Both the position numbers and the translations under genes were made by a program. From positions 186,001-250,000 of the forward strand of contig JADJVA010000004.1 of NCBI GenBank assembly GCA_016716765.1: 64,000 nt of DNA. The letters are read 5' to 3'. How positions within the stretch are numbered: position 1 is the first letter of the stretch; each line of letters opens with the position of its first letter. The notes under the pieces were generated by a model. It did no database searches. It was given only the letters and a program-made list of their open reading frames with translations, and was not told the origin of the DNA. Source of the DNA: Bdellovibrionales bacterium. Its GTDB lineage: Bacteria; Bdellovibrionota; Bdellovibrionia; Bdellovibrionales; UBA1609. Shown here piece by piece: positions 26,600 through 36,127 of the stretch.

Positions 26600-27394
26600 T
26601 TGGAGTTGCATTTGGAAGACAGTTTGAGCGAACCTATTGTCCTAGTCGTACTCAGTTATGTGCGATCCCTTTTTGGGACGATTTTTTCTTTTATATGGAC
26701 TTTCGGATATGGTTGTCTGGCCGTTCTTGTGCTTATGATTTTTCCAAGTCAGAGTCTGCGAGACTTTTTCTATCGAACCTGGGGAGCCGTTTGTGTGTTC
26801 CTATTTGGAGTGGAAGTTGAGTTGCGTGGGGGCTCTTTCTTTCCAATGCCTGGGCAGCCTGGCTCCGTGTGTCTGTTCAATCACACCAGTAATTTTGATA
26901 TTCCTGTTGTGAATTCGGTTCTGAGAGGGTCTGTTCGTTGGGGGGCCAAAATTGAACTTTTTAAAATCCCGATTTTTGGTTCCATCTTGCGTAGCATGGG
27001 AGTTTTGCCCATCACACGGTCCAACCGCGAAGAAGTCTTTAAAGTCTACTCTGAATCGATTCCGCGAATTAGAAATGGAGAGTGTTTCTTTTTGGCTCCG
27101 GAGGGAACACGAAAAGATGGGAGTCGCATTTTTCCGTTTAAGTCGGGTCCCTTTGTTTTTGCCATTGAGGCGCAGTGCCTGGTTGTCCCGGTCTTGATCT
27201 ATGGGGCCTGGCGCATTCAGCCAAAAGGTCAAATTTTGCCGGCCTGTGGAAAGTGGAGAAATAGATTGGTTGTTGAAGTGCTTCCTCCTATTTCTACAAA
27301 GGGGTTAAAGATTGGCGATCGAGCCCAACTTCAGGATCAGGCTTTTCGATCGATGACGGAGGCTTTTGAAAGGCTGCGGGTTGAATTCGGTTAA
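26600..27394 (+). CDS. plsC: 1-acyl-sn-glycerol-3-phosphate acyltransferase (PlsC family)
   Basis: Encodes 264 aa from a TTG; the true start is uncertain. Two N-terminal hydrophobic segments (about 12-70) anchor it in the inner membrane. Acyltransferase motifs are in order: HX4D as NHTSNFD (His95, Asp100), the GAKIELFKIPIFG block, the substrate motif APEGTRKDG and PVLIYGAW. Transfers an acyl chain to lysophosphatidic acid to give phosphatidic acid. Lies about 40 bases after the preceding gene. Confidence 0.88.
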   Translation: MELHLEDSLSEPIVLVVLSYVRSLFGTIFSFIWTFGYGCLAVLVLMIFPSQSLRDFFYRTWGAVCVFLFGVEVELRGGSFFPMPGQPGSVCLFNHTSNFDIPVVNSVLRGSVRWGAKIELFKIPIFGSILRSMGVLPITRSNREEVFKVYSESIPRIRNGECFFLAPEGTRKDGSRIFPFKSGPFVFAIEAQCLVVPVLIYGAWRIQPKGQILPACGKWRNRLVVEVLPPISTKGLKIGDRAQLQDQAFRSMTEAFERLRVEFG

Positions 27395-27401
27395 TGTGGC
27401 A

Positions 27402-28460
27402 ATGGGGGCACTTGTGAAAATTCTTGTTCGGTTCCTACTCGGGATGATTTTTTTTAGCTATGTTTCTTTGGCTTCTGGTGAGAATTTAGGGAAGCTAGAT
27501 CTCGACGAATTGACTCTGCGACCTGAATTTCTTTTACAGGAAGGTCAGTTGGCGCAGTTTTCGTTGGAGAACAGTCTTGTCGGAGTCAGATGGAGACTGG
27601 ATTCAAACATTGGGGCCCATATTAATCTGGGGTCTCTTTCTTTGCTCAATATTCCAGCTCACTTTGAAAGCTCACAGAGTGAAGAATTTGGATTGGTTGA
27701 GGCCTATGGCGAGTACTCTGGAGTGTATGGGAGGATTCGCGCGGGTCTTTTGCCTCTGGCTTATGGAGTGGAAGGATCTCGAAGGGAGGGAGATTTAGAA
27801 TGGCCGAGGACTCTTCTTTTTCGAAATCGAGTGGTTGGGTTAAGGGATTATGGGTTTTGGTATTCAACTGATAATCAGGGGTTTTACACAAGATTGGCGC
27901 TGCACAATGGGGAGGGTCGGGTCAATAGGGACGCTCGCGTTTGGGTGACAGCCAGTTGGGGATGGATAGATGTGAAGAGATTCAATTTGGGGGTCAGCGG
28001 CAGCACGGGCACCACAAAGCCAGAGGCAACATCGACAAGCGGTGATTCATTGGCGGGCGTCGATCCAGCCCTTCGGGCTAAGTGGCGAATGGGAACAATC
28101 TACTTGCAAGCCCTCAGAGGAAACTGGAATTATTTGATCGAGGGGACATGGGGAAGTGTCGAGCAAGAAATGAAGAGAGGGAATGGGTTTGTGAGCGCTC
28201 ATGTCGATGTGGGATATGATTTTAACTCGCGTAGTGGCTTGTTATTTCGGGGTGACTACTTTGATCCTAATGATAGGCTTGCCGAACAAACTCAACGGGA
28301 AGTGTCTTTGGCTTGGGTATGGAAAAGCTCAGAGAGAAATTCGCGCCTTTATTTGATGGGAACGAAGGTCGTTGAGGACACTCGTCAGCAAGTCAACAAT
28401 GATATGGTTCGCCTTGTTTGGCACTTGAATGCTCAGTCCTTCAGTCAAATCTCGCCTTAA
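27402..28460 (+). CDS. Outer-membrane beta-barrel (porin-like) protein
   Basis: Encodes 352 aa from ATG 27402; GTG 27414, which would give MKILVRFL, is as good. A clear signal peptide (hydrophobic FLLGMIFFSYVSLAS) precedes the mature chain. The rest shows alternating aromatic/polar strands (RWRLDSNIGAHINLG, VEAYGEYSGVYGRIRAGLLPL, VSLAWVWKSS) with Gly-rich turns, typical of a 12-16-strand barrel of the Bdellovibrio porin-like kind. It lies eight bases after plsC, so the two are probably co-transcribed. No binding specificity can be read. Confidence 0.7.
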   Translation: MGALVKILVRFLLGMIFFSYVSLASGENLGKLDLDELTLRPEFLLQEGQLAQFSLENSLVGVRWRLDSNIGAHINLGSLSLLNIPAHFESSQSEEFGLVEAYGEYSGVYGRIRAGLLPLAYGVEGSRREGDLEWPRTLLFRNRVVGLRDYGFWYSTDNQGFYTRLALHNGEGRVNRDARVWVTASWGWIDVKRFNLGVSGSTGTTKPEATSTSGDSLAGVDPALRAKWRMGTIYLQALRGNWNYLIEGTWGSVEQEMKRGNGFVSAHVDVGYDFNSRSGLLFRGDYFDPNDRLAEQTQREVSLAWVWKSSERNSRLYLMGTKVVEDTRQQVNNDMVRLVWHLNAQSFSQISP

Positions 28461-28577
28461 ATGCATTGCGCAACATAATGATTGTCGTCCTTTTAAAGAA
28501 ATTCGTTTTTTTGACCCTGTTCGGCTCTCGGGATATAAGAAGAGTTTAATTAGTGATTCTGGAACAGGGAGGCATTT

Positions 28578-29438
28578 GTGTCATTTAAAATGGTTGGAAT
28601 TGTTGGAGCTGGTCAAATGGGAAATGGCATCGCCCAGGTCGTGGCTATGCATCATCTGCCAGTTGTGATGGTTGACATGAGTCAGTCCTCTCTGGATAGG
28701 GGAGTTCAGACGATCTCGGGAAGCTGTGATCGTCTGATCAAGAAAGAGAAGATGACAGAATCTGAAAAACACAAGGTTCTGAGTCAGGTCAAAACGAGTG
28801 TTCAGATGGGAGATTTGAAGGCCTGTGATTTTGTCATTGAGGCCGTCACAGAAGATATCCAGATTAAGACTAAAATATTTAAACAGTTGGATGAAATTTG
28901 TGGACCCCAGACTTGTTTAGCGACAAACACGTCCTCTATTTCAATCACGAAAATTGCTTCGGCGACGAAGCGGCCTGAAAAAGTGGCGGGTATGCATTTT
29001 ATGAATCCTGTTCCGCTGATGGTGTTGGTGGAAGGAATCAGAGGTTTGCAAACTTCAGATGAGACTTTTACGAAGATTAAGAACTTTGCGGAATTTCTCG
29101 GAAAGACCTGGCTCGAAGCCAAAGATATGCCGGGATTTGCTGTGAATCGAATTCTTATGCCTATGATCAATGAAGCTGTCTATGTTTTGCTCGAGGGAAT
29201 TGCGTCGGTTGAAGACATAGATAACGGCATGAAGCTTGGAACAAACCAGCCCATGGGTCCTTTGACTTTGGCGGATTTTATTGGTCTTGATACCTGTTTG
29301 GCTATCATGAGAGTGCTGCATGAAGGTCTCGGAGACTCCAAGTATCGTCCTTGTCCATTGTTGGTGAAATATGTGGAGGCTGGTTGGTTGGGACGCAAAT
29401 CGGGTCGGGGTTTTTATCGCTACGATTCTCAGCGGTGA
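28578..29438 (+). CDS. hbd: 3-hydroxybutyryl-CoA / 3-hydroxyacyl-CoA dehydrogenase
   Basis: Encodes 286 aa from GTG 28578, with GGGAGG six bases upstream. Rossmann motif VGAGQMGNGIAQVVA at the N terminus, then EAVTEDIQIK, LATNTSSISITKIAS, HFMNPVPLMVLVEG (catalytic His in M-H-F-x-N-P) and KDMPGFAVNRILMPM. Typical stand-alone Hbd length. Oxidises (S)-3-hydroxyacyl-CoA with NAD+. It is the first of a same-strand run with crotonase and IcmF. Confidence 0.92.
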   Translation: MSFKMVGIVGAGQMGNGIAQVVAMHHLPVVMVDMSQSSLDRGVQTISGSCDRLIKKEKMTESEKHKVLSQVKTSVQMGDLKACDFVIEAVTEDIQIKTKIFKQLDEICGPQTCLATNTSSISITKIASATKRPEKVAGMHFMNPVPLMVLVEGIRGLQTSDETFTKIKNFAEFLGKTWLEAKDMPGFAVNRILMPMINEAVYVLLEGIASVEDIDNGMKLGTNQPMGPLTLADFIGLDTCLAIMRVLHEGLGDSKYRPCPLLVKYVEAGWLGRKSGRGFYRYDSQR

Positions 29439-29457
29439 GCAATGAGCAATGAGCAGT
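29437..29457 (+). repeat. Short heptamer tandem repeat
   Basis: Three copies of a 7-base unit (gagcaat, gagcaat, gagcagt) lie at the stop codon of hbd, followed by another agcaat. A simple sequence repeat, probably slippage-made; no function suggested. Confidence 0.5.
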
Positions 29458-29513
29458 AGCAATGGTTTGGCTGAGGAGTTCTTCTCTTTTTAACGAATTC
29501 GCGAGGTAACAAG

Positions 29514-30290
29514 ATGGTATTTCAATCTCTCAAATTTTCAACTCAAGGAGCTGTTGGAGTTCTTCATATTTATCGACCACAAGCCATGAATGCTCTTAAT
29601 CGCCAGGTCATTGATGATCTAGAAGAATTTCTGGATCATCTACCCAAAGAGATACGATGTCTGATTATCACTGGTGAGGGCGAAAAGGCCTTTGTTGCCG
29701 GCGCCGATATCAAGGAAATGGAGCAACTGAGCGAAGAGGAAGCCCTGAAAATGGCCCAGCATGGGCAGGCTATTATGAATAGGATCGAAACTTTGAAAGT
29801 GCCGACGATCGCGGCCGTGAATGGGTTTGCCTTGGGGGGTGGTTTTGAGTTGGCTCTGGCCTGTGATTTTATCATTGCCAGCGAGAAGGCGCGCTTTGGA
29901 CTTCCCGAAGTCACACTAGGTTTGATTCCTGGCTATGGCGGGACTCAACGCTTGGCTCGGTCCATTGGAAAGAGTCGGGCTCGAATGATGACGCTGACCG
30001 GAGAGATTTACAGCGCACTGGAAGCCTTTGATTGGGGCATTGTATCCAAGGTCGTAGAAGCTGGCAAATTGCTCTCAGAGAGTATGAAAGTTGCCGAAAA
30101 AATTGCCAGCCGAGCTCCTGGCGCTCTTGCGCTAGCAAAACGTGCTATTCATGAGGGTTATGACCTGAGTCAGTATGAGGGATTGAAAATCGAAGCTGAA
30201 CTCTTTGGTGAGGCCTTTAAATTGAAGGATCACACTGAGGGGATTCGAGCCTTTATCGAAAAACGACCAGCCCAGTTTACGGGAGAATAA
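29514..30290 (+). CDS. Enoyl-CoA hydratase (crotonase family)
   Basis: Encodes 258 aa, the standard short crotonase. Oxyanion-hole motifs are FVAGADIKEM and NGFALGGGFELALACDF; the catalytic glutamates sit in LPEVTLGLIPGYGGTQRL. GAGGTAACAAG precedes ATG 29514. Hydrates trans-2-enoyl-CoA to 3-hydroxyacyl-CoA, directly feeding Hbd encoded just upstream. IcmF begins two bases after its stop, so the three form one unit. Confidence 0.92.
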   Translation: MVFQSLKFSTQGAVGVLHIYRPQAMNALNRQVIDDLEEFLDHLPKEIRCLIITGEGEKAFVAGADIKEMEQLSEEEALKMAQHGQAIMNRIETLKVPTIAAVNGFALGGGFELALACDFIIASEKARFGLPEVTLGLIPGYGGTQRLARSIGKSRARMMTLTGEIYSALEAFDWGIVSKVVEAGKLLSESMKVAEKIASRAPGALALAKRAIHEGYDLSQYEGLKIEAELFGEAFKLKDHTEGIRAFIEKRPAQFTGE

Positions 30291-30291
30291 T

Positions 30292-33200
30292 GTGAGTTCT
30301 TCTCCAATAAAAACCCCTGTGCGCTTTATCACTGCGGCTTCCCTCTTTGATGGTCATGATGCCAGTATCAATATCATCAGAAGAATTTTGCAAGATCAGG
30401 GGGCCGAGGTTATTCACCTGGGTCATAATCGTTCTGTCCGTGATGTGGTCGTCGCAGCCCTACAGGAGGGAGCTCAAGGCATTGCGATAAGCTCCTATCA
30501 GGGCGGTCACATGGAATATTTCAAATATATGAAGGACCTTCTGAAGGAGGCGGGCGCTCCCTACGTGAAGATCTATGGGGGCGGTGGTGGTGTCATCGTT
30601 CATGAAGAGAAAGCAGAATTAGAAAAATATGGAATCGCCCAGATTTTTCATCCTGACGATGGACGTCGACTTGGCCTTGAGGGAATGGCAAGGACGATGA
30701 TGGAGGGGGCCAATTTTTCTTTGTCTTCGGTAGCGGATTTGTCCTTGGTGACCCAATCGGAATATTCGGACTATAATGAGATCGAGAAACATGACCCGAT
30801 TCCTCATTGGGAATTGGGTCTCGCCCTATCGGCGCTAGAAGAAAGCTTGTCGGGAGCCCCTAAGGGGTTAGTTGACTTAACTTCGTTAGAAAGGTTCAAG
30901 AGAAAATCGGGAGGGACGCCTCCGGTTCTCGGCATTACGGGTACGGGAGGAGCTGGAAAGTCGAGTTTAATTGATGAACTGGCGCAGAGATTTTTGAACT
31001 GCCACCCTGGGATCAAGATCGGGATTATCTGTGTCGATCCAACCAAGCAAAAAACGGGTGGAGCTTTGTTGGGCGATAGAATTCGAATGAATTCTTTGAG
31101 TCGACCCGGGACTTTTATGCGCTCAGTGGCCTCGCGTGGATCGGGAAATGAAATTGCAAGATCACTTCCGGTATTTTTGGATTTTCTAAAAAAATATGAT
31201 TTTGATTTGTTGATTGCTGAGAGTTCCGGGATCGGGCAGGCGTCAACGGCGATCACACAAGTTGCAGACGCAAGTCTGTATGTCATGACATCAGAATTTG
31301 GCGCCCCGAGCCAGCTCGAAAAAATAGACATGATTGATTACGCCGATCTTATCGCGATTAACAAAGCCGACCATCGTGGCTCACAGGACGCACTCCGTGA
31401 TGTTGAGAAGCAGTTTCGGCGATCGCGAAAAAAATTCGACCAGGAAGAAAATCTTCCTATCTATCTGACTCAGGCCTCTAATTTTAACGATGAGGGAGTG
31501 AATACTCTTTTCTTCGGGATCAACGAGGTCTTGAAGCGTAAAAATAAGGAGGGAAAAAGCTGGTCTTTGCCTTCGTCGTCAACGACTGAGCTTCGAGGAG
31601 TTCAAAAACAAACGATCGTTCCTTCCGATCGTCAAAACTATCTGGCTGAAATAGTATCAAAGATTCGCAGTTACAAGAAAAGAACCAAGGAAGTTTCAAG
31701 CAAGGCGAGCCAATTGGGCTCTCTCTTTCGCCTCCAAGAGTTTTTTTCAAAGGACAAATTTGAAGCTTGTCGTCAGGATTTCGAGAGCGGGTTTCATTCA
31801 GATGAATTGGCTTTGCTTAAAAGTTGGGATCAATTGGAGAAAGTGTATTCCGGGACCGATCTTGTTTACACGGTTCGAGATCAGCAGACAAGGCAGCCGC
31901 TGACTCGCAAGAGCTTGAGTGGGCTGCCAATCCCACGAGTTATTTTTCCAGAGATAACTGATTGGGGAGACAGATTTAAATTTTTGCGTGAGGAGCATCT
32001 TCCTGGTTATTTTCCTTACACAGCGGGAGTGTTTCCTTTAAAGAGAGAGGGAGAAGATCCAATTCGGCAATTTGCTGGAGAGGGCTCGCCCCTTCGAACC
32101 AATCGGCGTTTTCATTTTCTGAGCAAGGATTCAGAGGTTAAGCGTTTGTCGACAGCTTTTGACAGCGTGACTTTGTACGGCCAGGATCCTGATCTTCGTC
32201 CGGATATATTTGGAAAAGTTGGGGAAAGCGGGGTCAGTGTCGCTTCACTTGAGGATATGAAAAAACTTTATGCAGGTTTTGATCTGTGTGATCCTAAGAC
32301 AAGTGTGAGCATGACAATAAACGGACCTGCTCCTATGATTTTAGCCTTCTTTTTTAATACGGCGATTGATCAGCAAATCGAAAAGCATGAGAAGGAGTTG
32401 ATGAGAAAGCTGACCAAGGAGGAACATCAAAGCATATCTGATGCGACGCTTCGTACAGTCAGAGGAACGGTTCAAGCAGATATTTTAAAGGAAGATCAGG
32501 GACAAAACACCTGTATCTTTTCGATCGATTTTGCGCTGAAGATGATGGGGGATATTCAACAGTTTTTTGTTGATAAGGACGTCCGAAATTTCTACTCGGT
32601 GAGCATTTCTGGTTATCATATCGCTGAAGCCGGAGCGAACCCAATCACTCAGCTGGCTCTTACCTTGAGCAATGCTTTCACTTATGTTGAATATTATCTT
32701 TCGAGAGGGATGAAAATTGATGATTTTGCTTCGAGTCTGTCCTTTTTCTTTTCCAATGGACTGGACGCAGAATATACGGTTATCGGTCGTGTCGCGAGAA
32801 GAATTTGGTCGGTGGCGATGCGTGATGTTTATCAGGGAAATGAGCGATCTCAGAAATTGAAATATCATATCCAGACGAGTGGGCGCTCTCTTCATGCTCA
32901 AGAGATAGACTTTAACGACATTCGGACCACACTTCAGGCGCTTTTGGCTATTAATGATAATTGCAATTCGCTTCATACAAATGCTTATGATGAGGCCATC
33001 ACGACGCCGACAGAAGAGTCGGTCAGGAGGGCTCAGGCGATCCAGATGATCATTAACTATGAATATGGCCTCTCTAAAAATGAAAATCCGAGTCAGGGAA
33101 GCTATTTTATCAAATGGTTAACAGACGAGGTGGAGGAGGCCGTGTTGGCTGAGTTTTTGAGAATCAATGAGCGCGGGGGCGTATTGGGTGCAATGGAAAC

Positions 33201-33570
33201 TCAATACCAGCGGTCAAAGATTCAGGAGGAATCACTCCACTATGAGCATCTCAAGCATTCGGGACAGTTGCCGATTATTGGTGTCAACACTTTCATCGAT
33301 TCAAAAACCCTGGATGAGAGCTATTCTCCCCCACCAATTAAAATGGCACGTGCGACTCGAGAGGAAAAGCTTTCGCAGTTGGACGAAGTGGAGTCCTTTA
33401 AAAATATAAATCACGATCGGGTGGAAGTGGCATTAAGAGAGTTGAGGGAAACAGCTTTGTGTGGTGGAAATATATTTGTGGCTTTGATGTCCGCAGCAAG
33501 ATGTTGCAGTTTGTATCAGATGAGTCAGGCTTTGTTTGAAGTGGGTGGACAGTACCGGCGCAATATTTGA
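30292..33570 (+). CDS. icmF: Fused B12-dependent isobutyryl-CoA mutase (IcmF)
   Basis: Encodes 1092 aa from GTG 30292 (GGGAG upstream). Domains in order: B12-binding domain (about 10-150) with the lower-ligand motif DGHDAS (His22) and SYQGGH; MeaB/ArgK-type GTPase chaperone (about 200-420) with P-loop GTGGAGKSS at about 217-225 and NKAD; and the large TIM-barrel mutase domain (about 560-1092) with RTNRRFHFL, FDLCDPKTSVSMTINGPAP, and NPITQLALTLSNAFTYVEYY. This three-part fusion is diagnostic of IcmF, which interconverts isobutyryl- and n-butyryl-CoA (also pivalyl/isovaleryl in some). The enzyme would link branched-chain breakdown to the crotonase and Hbd made from the same transcript. Confidence 0.93.
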   Translation: MSSSPIKTPVRFITAASLFDGHDASINIIRRILQDQGAEVIHLGHNRSVRDVVVAALQEGAQGIAISSYQGGHMEYFKYMKDLLKEAGAPYVKIYGGGGGVIVHEEKAELEKYGIAQIFHPDDGRRLGLEGMARTMMEGANFSLSSVADLSLVTQSEYSDYNEIEKHDPIPHWELGLALSALEESLSGAPKGLVDLTSLERFKRKSGGTPPVLGITGTGGAGKSSLIDELAQRFLNCHPGIKIGIICVDPTKQKTGGALLGDRIRMNSLSRPGTFMRSVASRGSGNEIARSLPVFLDFLKKYDFDLLIAESSGIGQASTAITQVADASLYVMTSEFGAPSQLEKIDMIDYADLIAINKADHRGSQDALRDVEKQFRRSRKKFDQEENLPIYLTQASNFNDEGVNTLFFGINEVLKRKNKEGKSWSLPSSSTTELRGVQKQTIVPSDRQNYLAEIVSKIRSYKKRTKEVSSKASQLGSLFRLQEFFSKDKFEACRQDFESGFHSDELALLKSWDQLEKVYSGTDLVYTVRDQQTRQPLTRKSLSGLPIPRVIFPEITDWGDRFKFLREEHLPGYFPYTAGVFPLKREGEDPIRQFAGEGSPLRTNRRFHFLSKDSEVKRLSTAFDSVTLYGQDPDLRPDIFGKVGESGVSVASLEDMKKLYAGFDLCDPKTSVSMTINGPAPMILAFFFNTAIDQQIEKHEKELMRKLTKEEHQSISDATLRTVRGTVQADILKEDQGQNTCIFSIDFALKMMGDIQQFFVDKDVRNFYSVSISGYHIAEAGANPITQLALTLSNAFTYVEYYLSRGMKIDDFASSLSFFFSNGLDAEYTVIGRVARRIWSVAMRDVYQGNERSQKLKYHIQTSGRSLHAQEIDFNDIRTTLQALLAINDNCNSLHTNAYDEAITTPTEESVRRAQAIQMIINYEYGLSKNENPSQGSYFIKWLTDEVEEAVLAEFLRINERGGVLGAMETQYQRSKIQEESLHYEHLKHSGQLPIIGVNTFIDSKTLDESYSPPPIKMARATREEKLSQLDEVESFKNINHDRVEVALRELRETALCGGNIFVALMSAARCCSLYQMSQALFEVGGQYRRNI

Positions 33571-33626
33571 AGCCTAGAAGTCAAAACAAGGAAGTTGTCA
33601 GATTGAGTTCAAGTTTGGGGACGATC

Positions 33627-35984
33627 ATGACCAAGGTGGGTTGTCGGATCAGGTTATTGATCCTCACTCCGGTCGTTTCAGAAATAGTTATATTTCTGCT
33701 GTCCTTTCTTTTGTTTTCGCTCCTGCTTGATGATATTAGACCGACGATATTTCAAGCGAGAGATATCGCGAGAGCCCGGCTTTGGTGGGATGGCCAGCCA
33801 ATTTTACATGGACCAGAATTTACCAATGGAGGGTATATTCCTGGTCCTCTGTATTATTTGATCATCTCAATTCCTCTTTTGTTAGGTGGAAATTGGTGGT
33901 CTGTTTCCTATTTATGCATAGCGCTCATGGCACTCTCTGTCGCCCTTCTTTGGTCGGCAATGAAAAGATACTGGGGAGTGGGTGGGGCGTTTTGGGTTAG
34001 TTTTCTCTATATCGGATCAGAATGTTTTACTAATCACCTGACAACGGATTGGAACGCCTCTTTTCAGCCTGTTTTTAGCGTCCTGTGTTCGATATTGATA
34101 TTTGAAATATGGGGGGACAAGGGCGATTCATCAAAACGATGGCACTGGATTCTTTTCTGTCTTGTTTGCTCGCTCGGATGCCAAATTCATTTCAGCATAA
34201 TTTATTATTTCCTATTGGCCTTGTTCCTCTCTCTTGTTTTTAAAATAAAAAAGGTTCCGAAAATTAATTTTTTAGAAATTGTATTTGGAATCATTGTCTT
34301 TCTTCTTCCGATGACACCCTATTTGATTTGGAGGACATTTTACAAATCATGGTCAATTTTTAGGTATTTGCCGGCTCCCTATTTTGGTGTTCCTCAGCCT
34401 TTTTCGAGTTTCTTAGGTGAGAGTGGAAATATTTCAGGAGTTCAGAATCGATTTATGGGTTGGGAGGGTGTCGTGGTCTCCCTGTTTCAGGGGAACTACT
34501 TTTTTTTATTTAGCTTGGTCTTACTATCATCTTTGATATTAATTTCCATTTTTTTTTACGACGGTGGGTTAACAAAAAAGATCCTTGATCGCGTTTTTTC
34601 AAGCGCTCAGCAGAGGTATCGATTTAAGATCGCGATGATAGGACTGTTCTTTTTGTTGAGCACGGGAATTTATTGGGCGTCTCAGACTAATTTTTTTCGT
34701 TACATTTTTCATCTCCTTCTCTCTATTGATATATTTTTTGGAATATTCATCGCCTGCACTCTGAAATATTTTTTGCCTAAAGAAGATATCCGTTTGCGCT
34801 ACGGACTTTTAGCTTCTTGGTTCTTTCTTGCGGCCGCTATTTTAGGTGAGAATTATACAGGCTTCTATCAACAAGCTCCAATCTGGATCTTTTTTATTTC
34901 GATATTTTTGTTCATAATTGCTTTTCACTTAGTTCATCTGCTTGGGATTCGAATTCAAACACGACTATTTGTTTGGACGAGTGTTCTTTTGGCTTTTGCT
35001 GTTTCCCAGGCCGCTAGCTATCATAAATTCCACAATTTAATGTCTGAAGCAGTTTCCAGTGATCCTGAAGTTCGCATCTCTTCATTTGTTTCGGCTGGCG
35101 CCGTCAGATGGGCTTGTACGATCATTAAGCGTGACACAACCTGGAATGATGATGAAATTTTTGAGCGGATTGCTACCATCAGAATTTATCTTGGATTTGA
35201 TATGACCGAAGTGTGTCGTTCTGTCAATCCTGAGGATATAACTGAACTAGTGAGACCGAGCTCTTTCACGCCCGATGGCTACTTCATTTTCAGAGAGAAA
35301 TTTTGGATGGAGAAATTGCATAACCAGTGCATTGAGTGTTGGATAAGAAAAATGAGTTTACCACGCGAGATCAGGAATCTGTCCTTCTCAAAGGAGTTAG
35401 AATTTGGGCTACCGGATTTTTCCCATGGGATGGGTCTTCTTCCTTATAAGTTTAAGAATCCAAAGAGTCTCATACGTAACTTTCATAATCGAGGGAAGTC
35501 GTATCGGTTTTCTAGAGGTGATGAATTTCTAGAGAATCGTGGAAGCGAGGAAAAGGGACATGTAGATTTTGGAGATCGACGACATCTTTTGTTTTGGAAT
35601 TATTGCAATGAGGAAATTTCCGATCGCTGCAGAGTCGGAGTTGTTCTTGATTTAAGTGGCGAACATTGGACCTTGGAATACATCGGTTCTCCTCTTGGAA
35701 ACAGGGCTTTTTGGCAGAATCCGGTAACGGTTCAGTGGGAAGACTCTGTTCTGGTCGTCAAATGCAAAGATGGAAGCGATGAGCACCATCCATTGTTAAG
35801 CAGGATTGGAAATGTCAATTTTAGTTACCTGGATAATTACTTTTTGAGTCCCTTAAAGGTACACGTGTTTCCTCGCTGCCGGGGGCAAGTTAAAGGAATT
35901 AAGTTTGAAATTGATGGGTTGCGAATTCAGGTTGGAGAGAATCGCAGATGGTTGGAAAGAGATTTTCAAACAATTCAGTTTTAA
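33627..35984 (+). CDS. Polytopic membrane protein, GT-C/PMT-like, with large C-terminal domain
   Basis: About 785 aa from ATG 33627 (GGGG site upstream); TTG 33567 overlapping icmF is the alternative. About eleven hydrophobic segments fill residues 15-455. After the first lies QARDIARARLWWDG and GGYIPGPLYYLI, matching the acidic-loop plus GP-L-Y-Y pattern of GT39/ArnT-type GT-C transferases that use lipid-linked sugars. The last 300 residues are soluble and contain FWMEKLHNQCIECW, perhaps a periplasmic domain with several Cys. Donor and acceptor unknown. Probably decorates envelope glycans or proteins. Confidence 0.6.
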   Translation: MTKVGCRIRLLILTPVVSEIVIFLLSFLLFSLLLDDIRPTIFQARDIARARLWWDGQPILHGPEFTNGGYIPGPLYYLIISIPLLLGGNWWSVSYLCIALMALSVALLWSAMKRYWGVGGAFWVSFLYIGSECFTNHLTTDWNASFQPVFSVLCSILIFEIWGDKGDSSKRWHWILFCLVCSLGCQIHFSIIYYFLLALFLSLVFKIKKVPKINFLEIVFGIIVFLLPMTPYLIWRTFYKSWSIFRYLPAPYFGVPQPFSSFLGESGNISGVQNRFMGWEGVVVSLFQGNYFFLFSLVLLSSLILISIFFYDGGLTKKILDRVFSSAQQRYRFKIAMIGLFFLLSTGIYWASQTNFFRYIFHLLLSIDIFFGIFIACTLKYFLPKEDIRLRYGLLASWFFLAAAILGENYTGFYQQAPIWIFFISIFLFIIAFHLVHLLGIRIQTRLFVWTSVLLAFAVSQAASYHKFHNLMSEAVSSDPEVRISSFVSAGAVRWACTIIKRDTTWNDDEIFERIATIRIYLGFDMTEVCRSVNPEDITELVRPSSFTPDGYFIFREKFWMEKLHNQCIECWIRKMSLPREIRNLSFSKELEFGLPDFSHGMGLLPYKFKNPKSLIRNFHNRGKSYRFSRGDEFLENRGSEEKGHVDFGDRRHLLFWNYCNEEISDRCRVGVVLDLSGEHWTLEYIGSPLGNRAFWQNPVTVQWEDSVLVVKCKDGSDEHHPLLSRIGNVNFSYLDNYFLSPLKVHVFPRCRGQVKGIKFEIDGLRIQVGENRRWLERDFQTIQF

Positions 35985-36127
35985 AATGGAAATATCAAAA
36001 TACATTTTTTCCAACAAGTCAGACCAAAGTCTAACGGCAAATGGAGGATTTGATGTATTTGGTTTTGAATAATTCTATGATGATTGGAAGCTATTGAGAG
36101 AAGTGCTCTCATTCGGGAGAAATATCA

